Source: Petunia secreta (lineage: Eukaryota; Streptophyta; Magnoliopsida; Solanales; Solanaceae). Taken from it: a stretch of 64,000 nt of DNA. Below the pieces are notes generated by a model that saw only the letters and a program-made list of their open reading frames with translations, did not search any database and was not told the DNA's origin. Location of the stretch: contig JARKIP010000011.1 of NCBI GenBank assembly GCA_029990175.1, forward strand, positions 22,418,001 to 22,482,000. Reading direction: 5' to 3'. Position numbers and translations under genes: made by a program. Below, one piece after another: positions 1 through 12,400 of this stretch (position 1 is the first letter of the stretch; each line of letters starts with the position of its first letter).

Positions 1-871
1 ATCCTTCTTGTTACACTTGAAACACCCTGAGTAGTCAGGACTATCAACTATGTTATTTTTGGCAGGAGTAACTCTGGTTCTTCTTCTTTCAAGACTTAAG
101 GACTTTCGTACTGCATTGACCAAAGCCATCTCATGTTCAGAAACTTCATACTTAGAACCTCCAGTTACCTCTAGAGCTAGGTTCTTCTCCCTCTTGGGTT
201 CCACCTTGATTCTTGACTGTTTCATTAGTTCATGGGTTTTCAGACTACCAACGAGTTCATCCAACTCAATCTTATCATGTTCTTTTGACTCAATGATAGT
301 TGTAACCTTTGATTCCCATGAATCAGGTAGAAATCTTTTCTACTAAATCTTCATTGGTCAGAGTCATACTCAGGGACTTCATCTCATTCGTTATGATTGT
401 GAACCTAGACATCATGTCCTGGATAGACTCAGATTCTCTCATAGCAAATAACTCGAACTTTCTCTTCAGTATCTGGATCCTTGACTTCTTTACTCGTGAG
501 GTTTCTTCATGAGCAATTTGTAGAGCATCCCAATTTTTTTTTTTGGCAGTCTTGTATGAAAAAACTCTATTGTATTCATCGGGGCCAAGTCCATATATGA
601 TGAGCCTCTTAGTTTTGGCATTCTTCTTAACCATCTTAAAATCAACATCAGTATACTCCGATATCTCTTTGGGAACAGTTTGTTGATTGGGTGGCTGTCC
701 AACAGTCTTGCTGGGAATAAGAGGTCCATCCTTAGTAATGATCCATACCTGAAAGTCTTCAGCTTGAATGAAATCGTCCATCCTGCCTTTCTACCATCCA
801 TAGTATTGGCCATTGAACTGAGGAGCCCTATTGATAGATTGTCCTTCGGTTATGATCGGGGGTGCACTCAT
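1..871 (-). pseudogene. Ty1/copia gag, 5' part, decayed
   Basis: Minus-strand start of a copia polyprotein. The ATG at 871 sits about 45 bases inside the primer-binding site, and the first residues (MSAPPIITEGQ) and the later MDDFIQAEDFQVW stretch are typical of plant copia gag (UBN2-like) proteins. The window edge (about 1-40) encodes the start of a CCHC zinc knuckle, CFKCNKKD. The gene is broken: a TGG codon has become TAG at 793-791, and the frame shifts near 323-350, after which a second minus frame continues to the edge. Protease, integrase and RT would lie left of the window. This would have been the nucleocapsid protein of the element whose LTR is at 931-1883. Identification as copia gag is firm; activity is excluded by the lesions. 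Confidence 0.85.
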
Positions 872-916
872 TGTTCAGATCCTTCTCAAGATGTTAATCT
901 TTATGTGAGAGAACCT

Positions 917-928
917 GCTCTGATACCA
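917..928 (-). other. Primer-binding site (initiator Met tRNA) of the left copia element
   Basis: On the minus strand this reads TGGTATCAGAGC, the standard copia primer-binding site complementary to the 3' end of initiator methionine tRNA. It lies two bases from the inner end of the LTR at 931, so it fixes the element's orientation (minus) and the LTR boundary. Confidence 0.9.
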
Positions 929-930
929 CT

Positions 931-1883
931 TGTTGCACTTGGTGCACCTATGTAAGACACTGGGGGGGGGGGGTGAATAGTGTCCTTACCTGATTTTCAA
1001 ATTCCTAAAACTTGCCTTTAACTTTTATCACCCAACTCACAAAGAACCAGGTTCCTTGCAAGTTTCACCTATCTCTGAAACTTAAACTTAATGCGAAAAC
1101 GTAAATAACACAGAGATTTTTACGTGAAAAAATCCTTGATCAAGGGATCAAAAACCACGATCCAAACTTTTGGGATTTCAACCTTCCACTAAAGGAAAAC
1201 CAATAAAGTTTTAGACTACAACGTAATGCAATCAAGGAACTAGACCTCCCTAGTACATAGAACCTTCCAAGCCGCACGTTAGCTTGTCAGGTTGACTCTA
1301 CTTCTCCAAAGAGTAACCTCTACTAAATGCTTCTTAACAAGCTGATAGATTACAATTCAATAGCCTATAACAAAAACTAAAACAACAGACTTAACTATGA
1401 AACTGCTCCTTCGTAAGGATTTGCTGCTCAGCCTTTGTTCTTGTACATAATGCCTCTCACGATCTGTTTGTTCTTGATTTGCTCTATTGAGATGTCTTGA
1501 GTGCGTAAATCAATTCTGGCCAAATTAACTTGTATATATAGAGTTTGACTTAGCCGGATCCAACTAAGCTTAGAACTCATTTTCTACTTTGGAATCCGTT
1601 TCAAAGAAGGTTTACCCATATTGCTTAATTTGAAACCTAAGTTAATTTACCTTAGTTCCCAATCATTTTCTACTTAGGAACCGCATACTATCTCAGCACC
1701 GCCACAAGCTTCTTTTTTTTCCCGGTAGAATTGGAACTTTGACTCCAGTTGTTCTTTTTCTCCTTCTTCAACTCTAACTCGAATATCCCTTTGAACAGCT
1801 CAGTCGTCTTACTCAACTGTGAACTTTTTCGTAGTCCACGTAGCACCAGGCCCTTTGTCATCTTCAAAACTCATTCTTCAACA
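931..1883 (-). mobile_element. 5' LTR of the left copia element (953 bp)
   Basis: On the plus strand the LTR begins TGTTGCACTTGG and ends CTTCAACA. Both ends are confirmed by a second copy of the same LTR at 54671-61678, which has the same termini and a target-site duplication. It lies directly against the iMet primer-binding site, so it is the 5' LTR of the minus-strand element whose gag is at 1-871. A run of about 10 G follows at 962, where the other copy has a shorter G run. The other LTR is outside the window, so no target duplication can be read here. Confidence 0.88.
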
Positions 1884-2383
1884 CTTTCTTTCCAATATAA
1901 GCCACAAACCTAATTTACTATTTCTCTACACTTGTCATTATTAAACCTTTAAAAAAATATTCATCTATTATATTGAATAATTAAAAGGGACCTACTTAAA
2001 GACTTTGAGCGGTTAGAGCTTCAGAAGAAATCAGAGACAAAGTAAGCATAAGTTCTGTGCCATTTTAATTGTCAACCAACTATCCCATTTATAATAATTG
2101 AAATTAATATTAAAGTATAGCTTAACCAAAGTAATTCCCTATTACAGACCAAATCACACGAAACAACTAATCTAAACCAACTAATGTAATCATATATATG
2201 ACACTTCTTGAAGCTCTTTACTTAAGATCATTCTTTAACATAATTATGTCATTTCTTTTCATCCACCAAGTATATATAAATTCTAACAAAAATAAAATAA
2301 TCACGCTTATGGCATAACTCAAGTATTTATTATATACACTTGCAGTTATTAATTGGTGGCATTTAAGTGTAAAGATGCAGGAC
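1884..2383. other. Intergenic AT-rich DNA
   Basis: About 500 bases of AT-rich sequence between the copia LTR and the first copy of the 560-bp direct repeat. I see no ORF, RNA gene or recognisable element in it. Confidence 0.6.
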
Positions 2384-2945
2384 GTTACAATTTCACTTGA
2401 AAAAATATTTGAAGTTTTGTGAGTGAGACAACTTTTTAATTTTTAGGACTTTTTTCTCTAAATTTTGGTCAAATACTATAAACAAACATTTTTTCTGCCT
2501 AAAATCTCCCCAAAAAGTATAAACAAATGGGACTGAGTCTTCAGGTACGTTTCGACATCTTCCCCGCATTTCCTTTATTTTTTACTGATATTTTTAGTTT
2601 CAGTTCACCTACATATTTAACCAAATAATATGTTAGCCATATTATTGTTTTGCTTTACTTGAACTTCTCAAAGTTTTCTGTTGACTTTCTTTTATTTTCT
2701 TTCTTCATAAATTTCTTGTTCAATGTTTCATTGGTTGTGCACTTATTATTCGGGTCTCATAGGTAGTAAGCATATTGTTTTCATATGATTAGCTATCACC
2801 TCTCCTCTTCCCTCGCATTTACTGTTAAATATGGTGAAGATGTTTATGGGTTCACTACACTTTTTTCAATAAGAATTTAACAATTATAAGCTCTTTATTC
2901 GCTTTCATCTCTCTATATTTTGGTTTAATTTACTTATGTATTTCA
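2384..2945 (+). repeat. 560-bp direct repeat, copy 1
   Basis: This block matches 5021-5582 closely from its first bases (GTTACAATTTCA) to its last (TTATG(T/C)ATTTCAC), with scattered substitutions and small indels. The two copies bracket the copia fragment at 2946-5020. Copy 2 starts at the first base after the copia LTR; copy 1 ends exactly where copia RNase H coding sequence starts. The block encodes no recognisable protein. Confidence 0.88.
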
Positions 2946-3391
2946 CAAATGAATATATTTTCACAATAGGTGGAGAAGCGGTAACTTGGAAATCGTCCAA
3001 ACAAACCTTGCTTGCTCGCTCTACAATGGAGGCTGAGTTCATAGCTTTGGACAAAGCCGGTGAAGAAGCTGAATGGCTCCGAAACTTCTTGGAAGACATT
3101 CCATTTTGGCCTAGGCCGTTGACACATGTATGTATACATTGCGATAGTCAATCGGCAATATCGAGGGCTGGGAGCCTTATGTATAATGGTAAAAATCGTC
3201 ATATACGACGAAGACATAAAACCATTAGACAACTTATCTCTAGAGGAATTATCACAATTGACTATGTTAAGTCAAGGGATAATATATCGGATCCTCTTAC
3301 AAAAGGCTTAACTAGAGATGATGTTGAGAGATCATCAAGAGGAATGGGACGATGGCCGAGGACAAGTCGTCATGGCGGTAACTCTATCTAG
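2946..3391 (+). pseudogene. Ty1/copia pol 3' end (RNase H), truncated
   Basis: Plus-strand reading frame of the C-terminal RNase H domain of a copia polyprotein: GGEAVTWKSSKQT, then STMEAEFIALDKA, then HCDSQSAI, and the usual terminus with DPLTKGL followed by SSRGMG. These are the conserved closing motifs of plant copia pol. Only the last ~145 codons survive: upstream RT, integrase and gag are absent and the frame joins abruptly to the direct repeat at 2945. The stop codon is at 3389-3391. Its own LTR follows at 3953. It is a dead fragment of a different copia family from that at 1-1883, whose LTR and orientation differ. Confidence 0.9.
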
Positions 3392-3952
3392 AAGACTGGA
3401 GATCCCAAGATCTAGGTTCAAGGAGGTCAAACAAAGTTGTGTACGATCGCTCCAACATTGTCAAACAACTCAACCCATCCTCTTAATAAGATAATATTTA
3501 GTACCAAGGATAAAACGTTAAAGACGTTTTCTAATGATTATCTAAGTTTGATACGGGGTTTGTCAAATAGTGTAGATCTATAGGATTACACGTTTAGAAA
3601 TCACCTATGTGAGTGTGAAGTGGAAGCCGCTTCAAGGAGAATTTTGTAAGGCCAATATAATTCTCTAAGCACTCATGAACCAAGCGGTGTTCATTGCTAA
3701 AATGAACACAACAATGAGAACAAAAAATAGTCAAGGATTAATTGTGTGACATGTATTGTCTAGGTATACACCAAAGTTCGACGGTTCATCGATATCAAAT
3801 CTACTAATTGACCGAGTATATCCGATATATGTTCACTACGGAAAGTTCAAAGGAAAACCTATTTGTCCAGATGCAATTAATTCTTACTTGCAAATCACAC
3901 AGTTTTCTGCATGTTTTTCTTCATATAGCCATTCCCCATTCATGTGGGGGAT
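3392..3952 (+). other. Copia 3' untranslated region and polypurine tract
   Basis: Non-coding stretch between the RNase H stop codon and the LTR. It ends with CATGTGGGGGAT at 3941-3952, a polypurine tract of the form that primes plus-strand synthesis, immediately before the LTR TG. No other feature was seen. Confidence 0.75.
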
Positions 3953-5020
3953 TGTTGGGTTTGGAAGGAAGTTAAAGTGGTGTGAATGGGAAATGAAGGG
4001 AGTATTTATTAAAGACTAATATTTTATATTAATATTAATATTTATGGATTAATATTATATATTAATATTTTATTTAGACCGTTTTCGTAACGGAATAAAG
4101 AATTGGACTATTTATGCAAATATTCCAATAGGCGCCGCACGTCGGGCGAAGTGCACTAAAGGCCACTTTTGGCAGTAGTCTTTAGTTTGAGGCCACTTTT
4201 TTTATTGGTTTTACATGAGAGGCCACTTTTTGAAACTTCAATTATTTTGGGTTGAACTTCACACAAGTTCAGCCCACAAGGATTGAAGTTCAAGTTCAGC
4301 GCACCACAACGATTGAAGTTCAACTTCAGCCCACAAGGGTTGAAGTTTACGCATCTATACCTAAAAGTTCAGCCCTTACAAATTGAAGTTAAAACTTCAT
4401 AATTTAGGCATGAAGTTCAACCCGCAAGGTTTGAACTTCAGCCCACAAAGATTAAAGTTCCAAAAAGTGGCCTCTCATATAAGACCAATAAAAAAAGTGG
4501 CTTCAAACTAAATACCAGTGACAAAAGTGGCCTGCGGGTGAAAATTTTACCCGCGAAATGTAAAGGTATTTTCATTGAGCAGCCACCTAGAAGGTTGTTT
4601 TTCATGAACAACCACTTAACCCAAAATGAAAAGACACCTTCATGTCTCTTCATTCCAAAATCATGCCTCTTTATTCCAAATCTTGTGGCTATAAATAGAG
4701 AGGCATTCTACCTCATTTTCTTCGTCCAAAATTCTTTTCTCTCTCTGCTTTCTGCATTTGTTTTCCAAAACAAAAAATTAGTTCGAGTCAGTGTGATTTG
4801 CAGCCATATTTTGAGTTCGCTGATTACTGTGATTTGTATTACCGCTATCACAGTAACGTTGTTCTGTTCTATCCTTGGAGAAATTAATCTATTACCTTTG
4901 GATAACTGTGAGGGAGTTAGATTTCTTAAGGAGAGGCAGTATAGACTGTTGGCTCGGAATATTTTCTATTTCATCTTTTTTCTGGTTTCTGGTCATTATC
5001 GAAAGTGCAGACATCTAACA
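3953..5020 (+). mobile_element. 3' LTR of the truncated copia element (1068 bp)
   Basis: The LTR starts TGTTGGGTTTGG right after the polypurine tract and ends CATCTAACA just before the second copy of the direct repeat. Only this LTR is present; the 5' half of the element is missing. It contains a foldback element at 4161-4532, so about 370 of its 1068 bases are a later insertion. The five bases after it, GTTAC, are also the first five of repeat copy 1 at 2384, as expected for a target-site duplication. Confidence 0.8.
4161..4532. mobile_element. Foldback/MITE element with ~85-bp terminal inverted repeats
   Basis: The sequence from 4161 (GGCCACTTTTGGCAGTAGTC) is the imperfect reverse complement of the stretch ending at 4532, over roughly 85 bases per arm. 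The interior holds degenerate repeats of a TTGAAGTTCAACTTCAGCCC-type unit on both strands. No ORF is present. It sits within the copia LTR, so it is younger than that LTR. A convincing target duplication was not found, so the superfamily is open; a MULE-like origin is possible. Confidence 0.75.
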
Positions 5021-5582
5021 GTTACAATTTCATTTGCAAAAATATTTGAAGTTTTGTGAGTGAGACCACTTTTTTATTTTTGGGACTTTTTTCTCCAAAT
5101 TTTGGTCAAATACTATAAACAAACAGCTTTCTCCCAAAAATCTCCCCAAAAAATATAAACAAACGGGACTGAGTCTCCAGGTACGTTTCGACATCTTCCC
5201 CGCATTTCTTTTATTTTTTAATGATATTTTTAGTTTCAGTTCACCTATATATAAACCAAATAATATGTTAGTCATATTATTGTTTTGCTTTACTTGAACT
5301 TCTCAAAGTTTTCTGTTAACTTTCTTTTATTTTCTTTATGTATAAATTTCTTGTTCAATGTTTCATTGGTTGTGCAATTATTATTCGGGTCTCATATGTA
5401 GTAAACATATTGTTTTCATATGATGAGCTATTACCTCTCCTCTTCCCTCACATTGACTGTTAAATATGGCGAAGATGTTTATGGGTTCACTATACTTTTT
5501 TCAATAAGAATTTAACAATTATAAGCTCTTTCTTCGTTTTCGTCTCTCTATATTTTGGTTTAATTTACTTATGCATTTCACT
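5021..5582 (+). repeat. 560-bp direct repeat, copy 2
   Basis: Second copy of the block at 2384-2945, beginning at the base after the copia LTR. It lies about 0.8 kb upstream of the KH-domain gene promoter and continues into unique sequence at 5583, so this is probably the ancestral location. Confidence 0.88.
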
Positions 5583-6301
5583 TTTTGATGCTATCTGCAT
5601 TGGAAAAAGTTGTAGTTGAATTCGAAGGCAAATATTTCGTAAAGAAGTTTTATGTAAATGATTCGACCAAATATGATGCTTTTCTACCACATTTGTATTT
5701 TTCCGACCAGATTTGTTGTCGTGTTCATATTTTTATTTTATTGTATTTCCTTCGTATCTCTCTGTATATGCACTATATCTTCAGTATTTCTACACCGTAT
5801 CTAATTATTTCTAAATGATTTCTGCACTATTTCTTCGTTTTATCGTTGTTTGTGGATTGTATCTAATTGTTTCTGCCCCTTTTCGGCATGTTTACACGGT
5901 TTCTGCATTTTTGCACTGTCTTTGCATTGTTCTTCACTGTATCTTCAATATCTCTAATTGTTCAACACTGTTTTTGACTGTATATACACTGTTTCTGTAC
6001 GGTTGTTGTAGACCTGGGCGAGGGCGGAGTCAGCCCGACAATGGCAGTGGGGGCAATAGGCGGTATGGAAGATGGATGTGAGGCGGAGGCTAGTTTTTTC
6101 TCTTTTTAGTTGTTTGTAGCAACTGGTATGATATATAAAAAATAATACTATATTTTGTAATATCAATGATATTACTATTTTTTTTTGTAGTAATTAAGAC
6201 CACAAAATTGTATATAAATGTAAAAAACTCAATAATCAAAGTTCAATACTATACTATACTAGCTAAAATCCCAATAACAGAGTCACGAGTCACGTCTCAG
6301 C
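5583..6301. other. Upstream region of the KH-domain gene
   Basis: AT-rich intergenic DNA. Between about 5820 and 6010 it is a degenerate low-complexity run of TGTTTCTGCA/TTTGCACTG-like words. A short GC-rich island (about 6010-6090) follows; I could not identify it. No gene is supported. Confidence 0.5.
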
Positions 6302-6308
6302 TATAAAA
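6302..6308 (+). promoter_or_regulatory. Probable TATA box of the KH-domain gene
   Basis: TATAAAA about 100 bases upstream of the start codon, followed 25-35 bases later by a pyrimidine-rich CGCGCACTCTCTAATTT stretch suited to a plant transcription start. That would give a 5' UTR of roughly 70-75 bases. Inferred from position only. Confidence 0.5.
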
Positions 6309-6409
6309 TGCTCAATTGACCCCCTTTTTTTGTCGCGCACTCTCTAATTTTCTATTAGCTACCTCATCTCAGGGTTTCATCACAATAGTAAACAGAATCT
6401 TGTACAACT

Positions 6410-9400
6410 ATGGCTGAAGAGGAAAATGCATCATCGGAAATTGTAACAAATAAGAGGAAATACTACGACGAGGACCAAACGACGCCGTCTACTATTCCCC
6501 GCAAACCTACTGCTCCTGCTCCTGCTGTGGGTACTTACAATAGCGTTCCTCCACCTATGGATGATTTTCAGCTCGCTAAACAAAAGGCTCAGGAAATCGC
6601 GGCTCGGCTCTTGAACACTGCCGCCGACCCCAAAAAGCCTCGACTTGATGATACCTCTGGATTTGATTCCTTTCAGCGTAAGCATTTTTCTGCTCTTTTT
6701 TTTTGAAATACAACAACATACCCAGTGTTCTCCCGCAGACCTTACCCCCACACCCAAAGTGGGGAGGTTGCCCCCACACCCAAAGTGGGGAGGTTGTTTT
6801 CGATACACCCTCGACTAAAGAAAAACAATTTGCAATAAAAAATCTACCATTTATTTTTGGAATATGTATATTGTAGATGCTAAAATATAATAAGCCATCG
6901 GTACCCAGCTTACAGTAATCCTAGTTGAATTAGAAAATGATGAAACAAAGTAAATAAATAGAGAGAGAAACAGAGCTGTCTTTGTTGGCAATATGGTAGC
7001 CACGATATCTCAAGGATGGTTGACACTCCGTTAGGTTGTCAACCTTATACCTTTGGACCCGGTCAACGTATAAACAGTAGTCATTTTAATCGTGAAAGCA
7101 TTTTTGAGGTAGCTCATATATTGAACAAATCCTTGCATTGGGCTTTTATAGAATAAGGATCGGTCGAGGCTTTAGCTAGTGATGCTGGTAGGGCGTACAT
7201 GCTATATTTGGTCTCCCACTACAAGTATGCGGAGTTTTTGTGTATTAGGAGGAAGACTTTTTCAAGTTAATTGTTGTGTGTCTGCGTGTTATTTTTGTAT
7301 AATTTTAATCAATAAGGAGTGTAGTTGAGACAATAGTAGGACTATATCTATAGTAGTCGTGAGGAATTGGGTCAGAGCTTATAATGTTGTTAAAGCATTT
7401 TTATTAAAGTCTATGTAGTCTATATTTGGGGAGAGATTATTTTTTTAGGTTTTTAAATGATAAATTAGTAGGATCTTATTGTCAGGGTTTGTGATGTGCA
7501 TGTTTGATCGTTTATCATGTCTAGTTGCAGTGACGGTTGGCTATCATCGTGAGAAATTGGGTCTTGAGCTTTTGCTTTATATTTTCTACTTTTTTCTTTT
7601 GATACTAATACATTGTTATCAGTTTTCTGAAAATGGGTGTGTAGTTTTTGTGTATTTATATGGAGGAAGACTTTTTGAGTTACTTGTTGCAGCTGTTCGC
7701 ATATTTTTTTCCTGATTTTAATATTAATATGGGGGTTTAGTTTTTCTATGTTTATTTAGAGGAAGATTTGTTTTTGAGTTACTATTGCATGTGTGCACAT
7801 TTTCTGTTGTAGATAAGGGGTGTAGTTGATAAGATCATAGAGTTTTTTCTATTTGCAAGAATCACGGACTGCGTGAATATGACTATTTATTGTTTATCAG
7901 GTCTGTGTTGATGATTACTTATTCACAATTGTATTATAAATGGTTACTTTCTGGAACTTTTTATTTTTGTTGCGAGTATCCTTTAGGTCTTATGGGTGTG
8001 TTTGGTTTGATTAGATTGTTTTACTGAAAATTGGCTACCTTGAATTATAGATCATTCTTTTGCCAGGAAATCCCTTTTACTGGTACTGTTGTTTCTTTCT
8101 GGGTAGCGGTGTCAATGGTTCGGTTCGGTCGGTTATTTTGAAAATTTTGTACCATCCCAATTTTTCGGTTATTCTAGAATGTATAACCAAAACTTGAATT
8201 TTCGAAACCGTCTCAATCATATCGGTTTCGGTACGGTTCGGTTAATTTTCGGGTTTTTTTTTAAAAAATTATTGACTAAGACTACTATTTTTGTATACAT
8301 GACAACAACATTAAAAAACATGTATCACTTTTATTGCAAAAATTTTATGATTAAATCAAAATATCAATATCATCTTGCTTAAGTGCTAAACGATATCAGA
8401 GAAAATAATGATATCACAATCAATTGAATATTTGGCGAATAGTGCTTAAAACGATTCATTATAATATGCGGTAGTGAAGCACTTTACATTACCTAGTCTT
8501 TAGATAACATTATGAAAGATTGGGCAAGAATAAAGAAACAAAAATCTATACAATTATCTACATTATTTCAACTGTTAAACTCATGTTCATTTACTTTTCA
8601 ATAAGATATTTGATTATGATGTATTGTTCTATACTAAATGAAAGTTAGAAATAAACATAAGACGACATAAATTTGAAAAGAGATTAAACTTTCACCTAAG
8701 TAGACAAAATTTACAAGATGGACGCAAATGATCCGCGAAGACTATCTACAATAAATTTTGTCACTTCTGCATGCACTAGATTTTATGAAATTTAAAGTTT
8801 AAAGATGGCGAAAGTACTACACTTTTGAAGCATCTTAGTTTCAACTTTTAGTAGTAATAATTATACTATTAAAGTAGATTGAGATGTTTTGCATTACTAA
8901 TGTCACCTCAAGGAATAACGACTAAAAAATTATGTTTTGTTGATCTTAAAATTAATTAAATTATATATAGTTATACATATAAGTTTCAAACTTATATATA
9001 TATAAAGTATATTTTATGCATATAAATTTATCCGGTTCGGTATTTTTTCGGTTTCTTTTTAAAAAATAAAAAACCTAACTTAATAATCGGTGCGGTTATG
9101 ACTTTGCATAAAAACCTACTGTTTTATATTAAAGAACCTAAAATTCGGTTCGGTCGGTTATGTCGGTTTTTAAAAAATCATTGACACCCCTATTTCTGGG
9201 TTCCAATACTTTTATGACATTGCTTTTCTTTACCTTGGTGTTTCTATCTTTGCATTATGTTCATGTAATTTCTTTTCTTTCCTTTTACGTACTTGTGCTC
9301 ATAACTATTATTCTTGAGCCGAGGGTCTATCAAAACAGTCTCTCTACTTCATTCGACGTAGGGGTAAGGTCTGCGTACACTTCAGCCTCTCCAGAACCCA

Positions 9401-12400
9401 CTTGTGGAATTATACTGGGTATGATGTTGATTTTTTCCTGGGGAAAGTATTTTTCCCTGAAAGTGGGAAATAACTTCCCTTATGCGGTGGAGTAAGTCAT
9501 AAGTTATTTTCTTTTAGGAAGCTTCCAACTGTTGCTCCATATCACTTAATTACATTGTATTGTAGATGAATGGCTGTTTGATATTTTTTCATGAGAATAT
9601 TTTGAGGTGTATGTGAATGATTAGATGTCAGTAGTGATATTATAAACTTATAGTGGCAGAACCAGTTCAGGTTGCTGCTTCTTTTTCACTTTTAATGTGG
9701 TCACTCTTTCCTTTTTTTTATATGTCTTCATGATTTTATGTTCCTCTCTTTAATATGAACTTATGGGTCCGCTTACAATTAAGCTATTGCGTTTTTATTG
9801 AACCACAGATAAACCTACTATTACTCCTCCAGTGAAAAGTTCATATGGTTATCCGGAGCCAAGCAAGAAGATTGAGGTACCAAGTGCGAGAGTTGGAGTG
9901 ATCATAGGCAAGGGTGGGGAGACCATCAAGTATCTTCAAATACAGTCTGGAGCCAAAATTCAGGTTACGAGAGACGTGGATGCTGATCCTTACTCTCCAA
10001 CTAGAGCGGTTGAACTGATGGGAACACCGGAGCAAATAGCTAAGGCTGAACAATTAATTAATGACGTCCTTGCTGAGGTGCTATATTTTTCTGGAAATAC
10101 CTTAGTGATACTGTACCTTAAGATGCTTTCATGTTTCAATTAAAACCAAACTGATCCGTTTTTGCCATGTTAACTGTGTATGTTCTATGCCTATTAAATA
10201 GGCTGATACAGGTGGTTCTGGCGTAGTTTCCCGGAGGATAACTGGACAGGTGTCTGGAGCAGAACAATTTGTAATGAAAGTCCCCAACAACAAGGTGACT
10301 TTTACTGCTGCAGTTAGTTAATCTTACAATAAGCTGTTTCCAGTTATCTAGTTCTCTTATACCTATTGGTATGCTTTTAGGTTGGTCTTGTTATCGGTAA
10401 AGGAGGTGAAACCATAAAAAATATGCAAGCAAGGACTGGAGCTCGTATACAGGTAATGATAAAACCTTTCTCAGATATGTTTCAACTTTCACAACCGTAG
10501 TGATGCTGCTTTGTCAAGGATTCTAGTGATTTTTTATTAAAAGAACTTAGGAGCACCGATCAGTTTGGTTGAGAATCAAAGTCAGCTATCTCACCTTTCA
10601 CAATTTATCACAGGTGATTCCCTTACGCTTGCCTCCTGGTGATACATCAACAGAGAGGACAGTACAAATTGATGGGTCAAGTGAACAAATAGAGGCTGCT
10701 AAGCAGCTGGTGTATGAAGTTACTAGTGAGGTATTTGTAGTTGTATTATCTTTGACAGCTCACATCGTTGGTGCTTATCAACTCTGTGAGGAAATGTCCT
10801 TTTCATCTATCTCCTTCCTCTTTGTTAAGGTGTGTATGATTGTGTCTTATTTGTGATGTGGTTTTATTGCTTTTTTACTGTGCGGGTTGATTTAATGTTG
10901 TTAAAGATTTGCATTTTATCTTGAATGTTGTAGCTTTCCCTCTCTTAGCATATTAAGGAGGTAATATGTTAACTAATTTTAGCACAGGTAAGTGTATGGT
11001 TGAATTCTTAATTAGGATTGTTCTAATCACAATATTTAAAATATATTTCTGTTGTTAAAGCATCATGAAAGATGAGCTGAACGTTTCTACGTCTAACTTC
11101 CACTAGGCGGTCATTAATTGTATCTAAAATTTTGATACATGTATATATTGCTTTATTTTGGTCTCCTATGTGTCTCGCTGGAATTGGATAGTTTGCAGAT
11201 GTCATTTTTGCAGCCTTCTTTTTAATCAACAGCTCAAGTCCATGGGACTTTCTTGTTCATTTCAAATTATCCCTGGATGACGGAGATGGGCCCCTGCTCT
11301 GCTTTACTTTTGAGGGGAGAATTCTTATTCCTTCTAGTTATATCTTCTCTTCTAGTTGCAAATAGGTCCTCTCTTATTCTTTTTGGTCATAAGCTTTTTT
11401 TCCAGTTCAAATAGGTCTTGAGAGTGCGGTATTTTACTCTACAGTAGAACTGCATATTGATTTTGGGTGAATGGTCCATCTTTAGGATATATCTTCAGTA
11501 TGAAATGACATCTTCCTATGCCTGCCAATTTTCTTATTATATTCTTTACAAGTTGGGTAGTTGGTCCAGGGTTGGCTTCTTATTTGAATCCCGTGGTAGG
11601 TTTAAGTTATTATATTGATGATGGCTCATCAAAAGACTTAGACATAGCCTTATTTTCTGTATTTGATCTGTTCAACATTATACTGGACTTCTGAATATTT
11701 CATTTTGAGTGAGTCAGGTTGGGACAAGCCTTTCCATGAAGGTAATAAAGGACAATCTAAATCTTATCTATAAGATTTGTGATTGCTCTTGGTTCGAGTT
11801 CTCTAGTTAATATCAGGATAAGACATAAAATGTGCAGTTAATTTTGTATCTGGTCATTGATATTGTTATTGGGAAATATTGTAGGTTAGTATGTGTTGGG
11901 CAATTGGTGACACCAACATGAACCTTTTAGTGTTGGTGTTCCCTCAGAAGTGTTCTGGTATGGTTTCCAAACCTAATGATAAATGATAACTTACCTTATG
12001 TTTGGAGTAAAAGAGACCCTTCGTTTTTGCAGGGGAGTTGACTAACTCTTTGTGAGACTATTTTTATCTCTATGGATTCAAATTTGAGATATTGTCATTA
12101 CTTCATACCAGTCAATTTTAACTGGAATTATTTCTAGGACATTTTAGCTATAACTTGTGCTGGTGTGGATTTCGCTTTACTTCAATGATTTTCTTTTATC
12201 TGAAAATTAGAAATCCAGTTATTGTGCATAGCTGGTGATTGTATACCCTTACATCTGAGATTCTTCGTTAACCTTTTAGTGATAGCACTGGAGATCATTC
12301 TTCTCCTTTCATAAACCTTTTTAGTGATATAGCTGAAGATTAAACTCAATCTTATGTACGTCCAGTTAGTAACTGCGGTATTTGGGTACTGCTGTGTCTT

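Noticed and set aside
4538..5059. 173-codon plus ORF
   Set aside because: It lies within the copia LTR, crosses its end into the flanking repeat, and has no recognisable domain.
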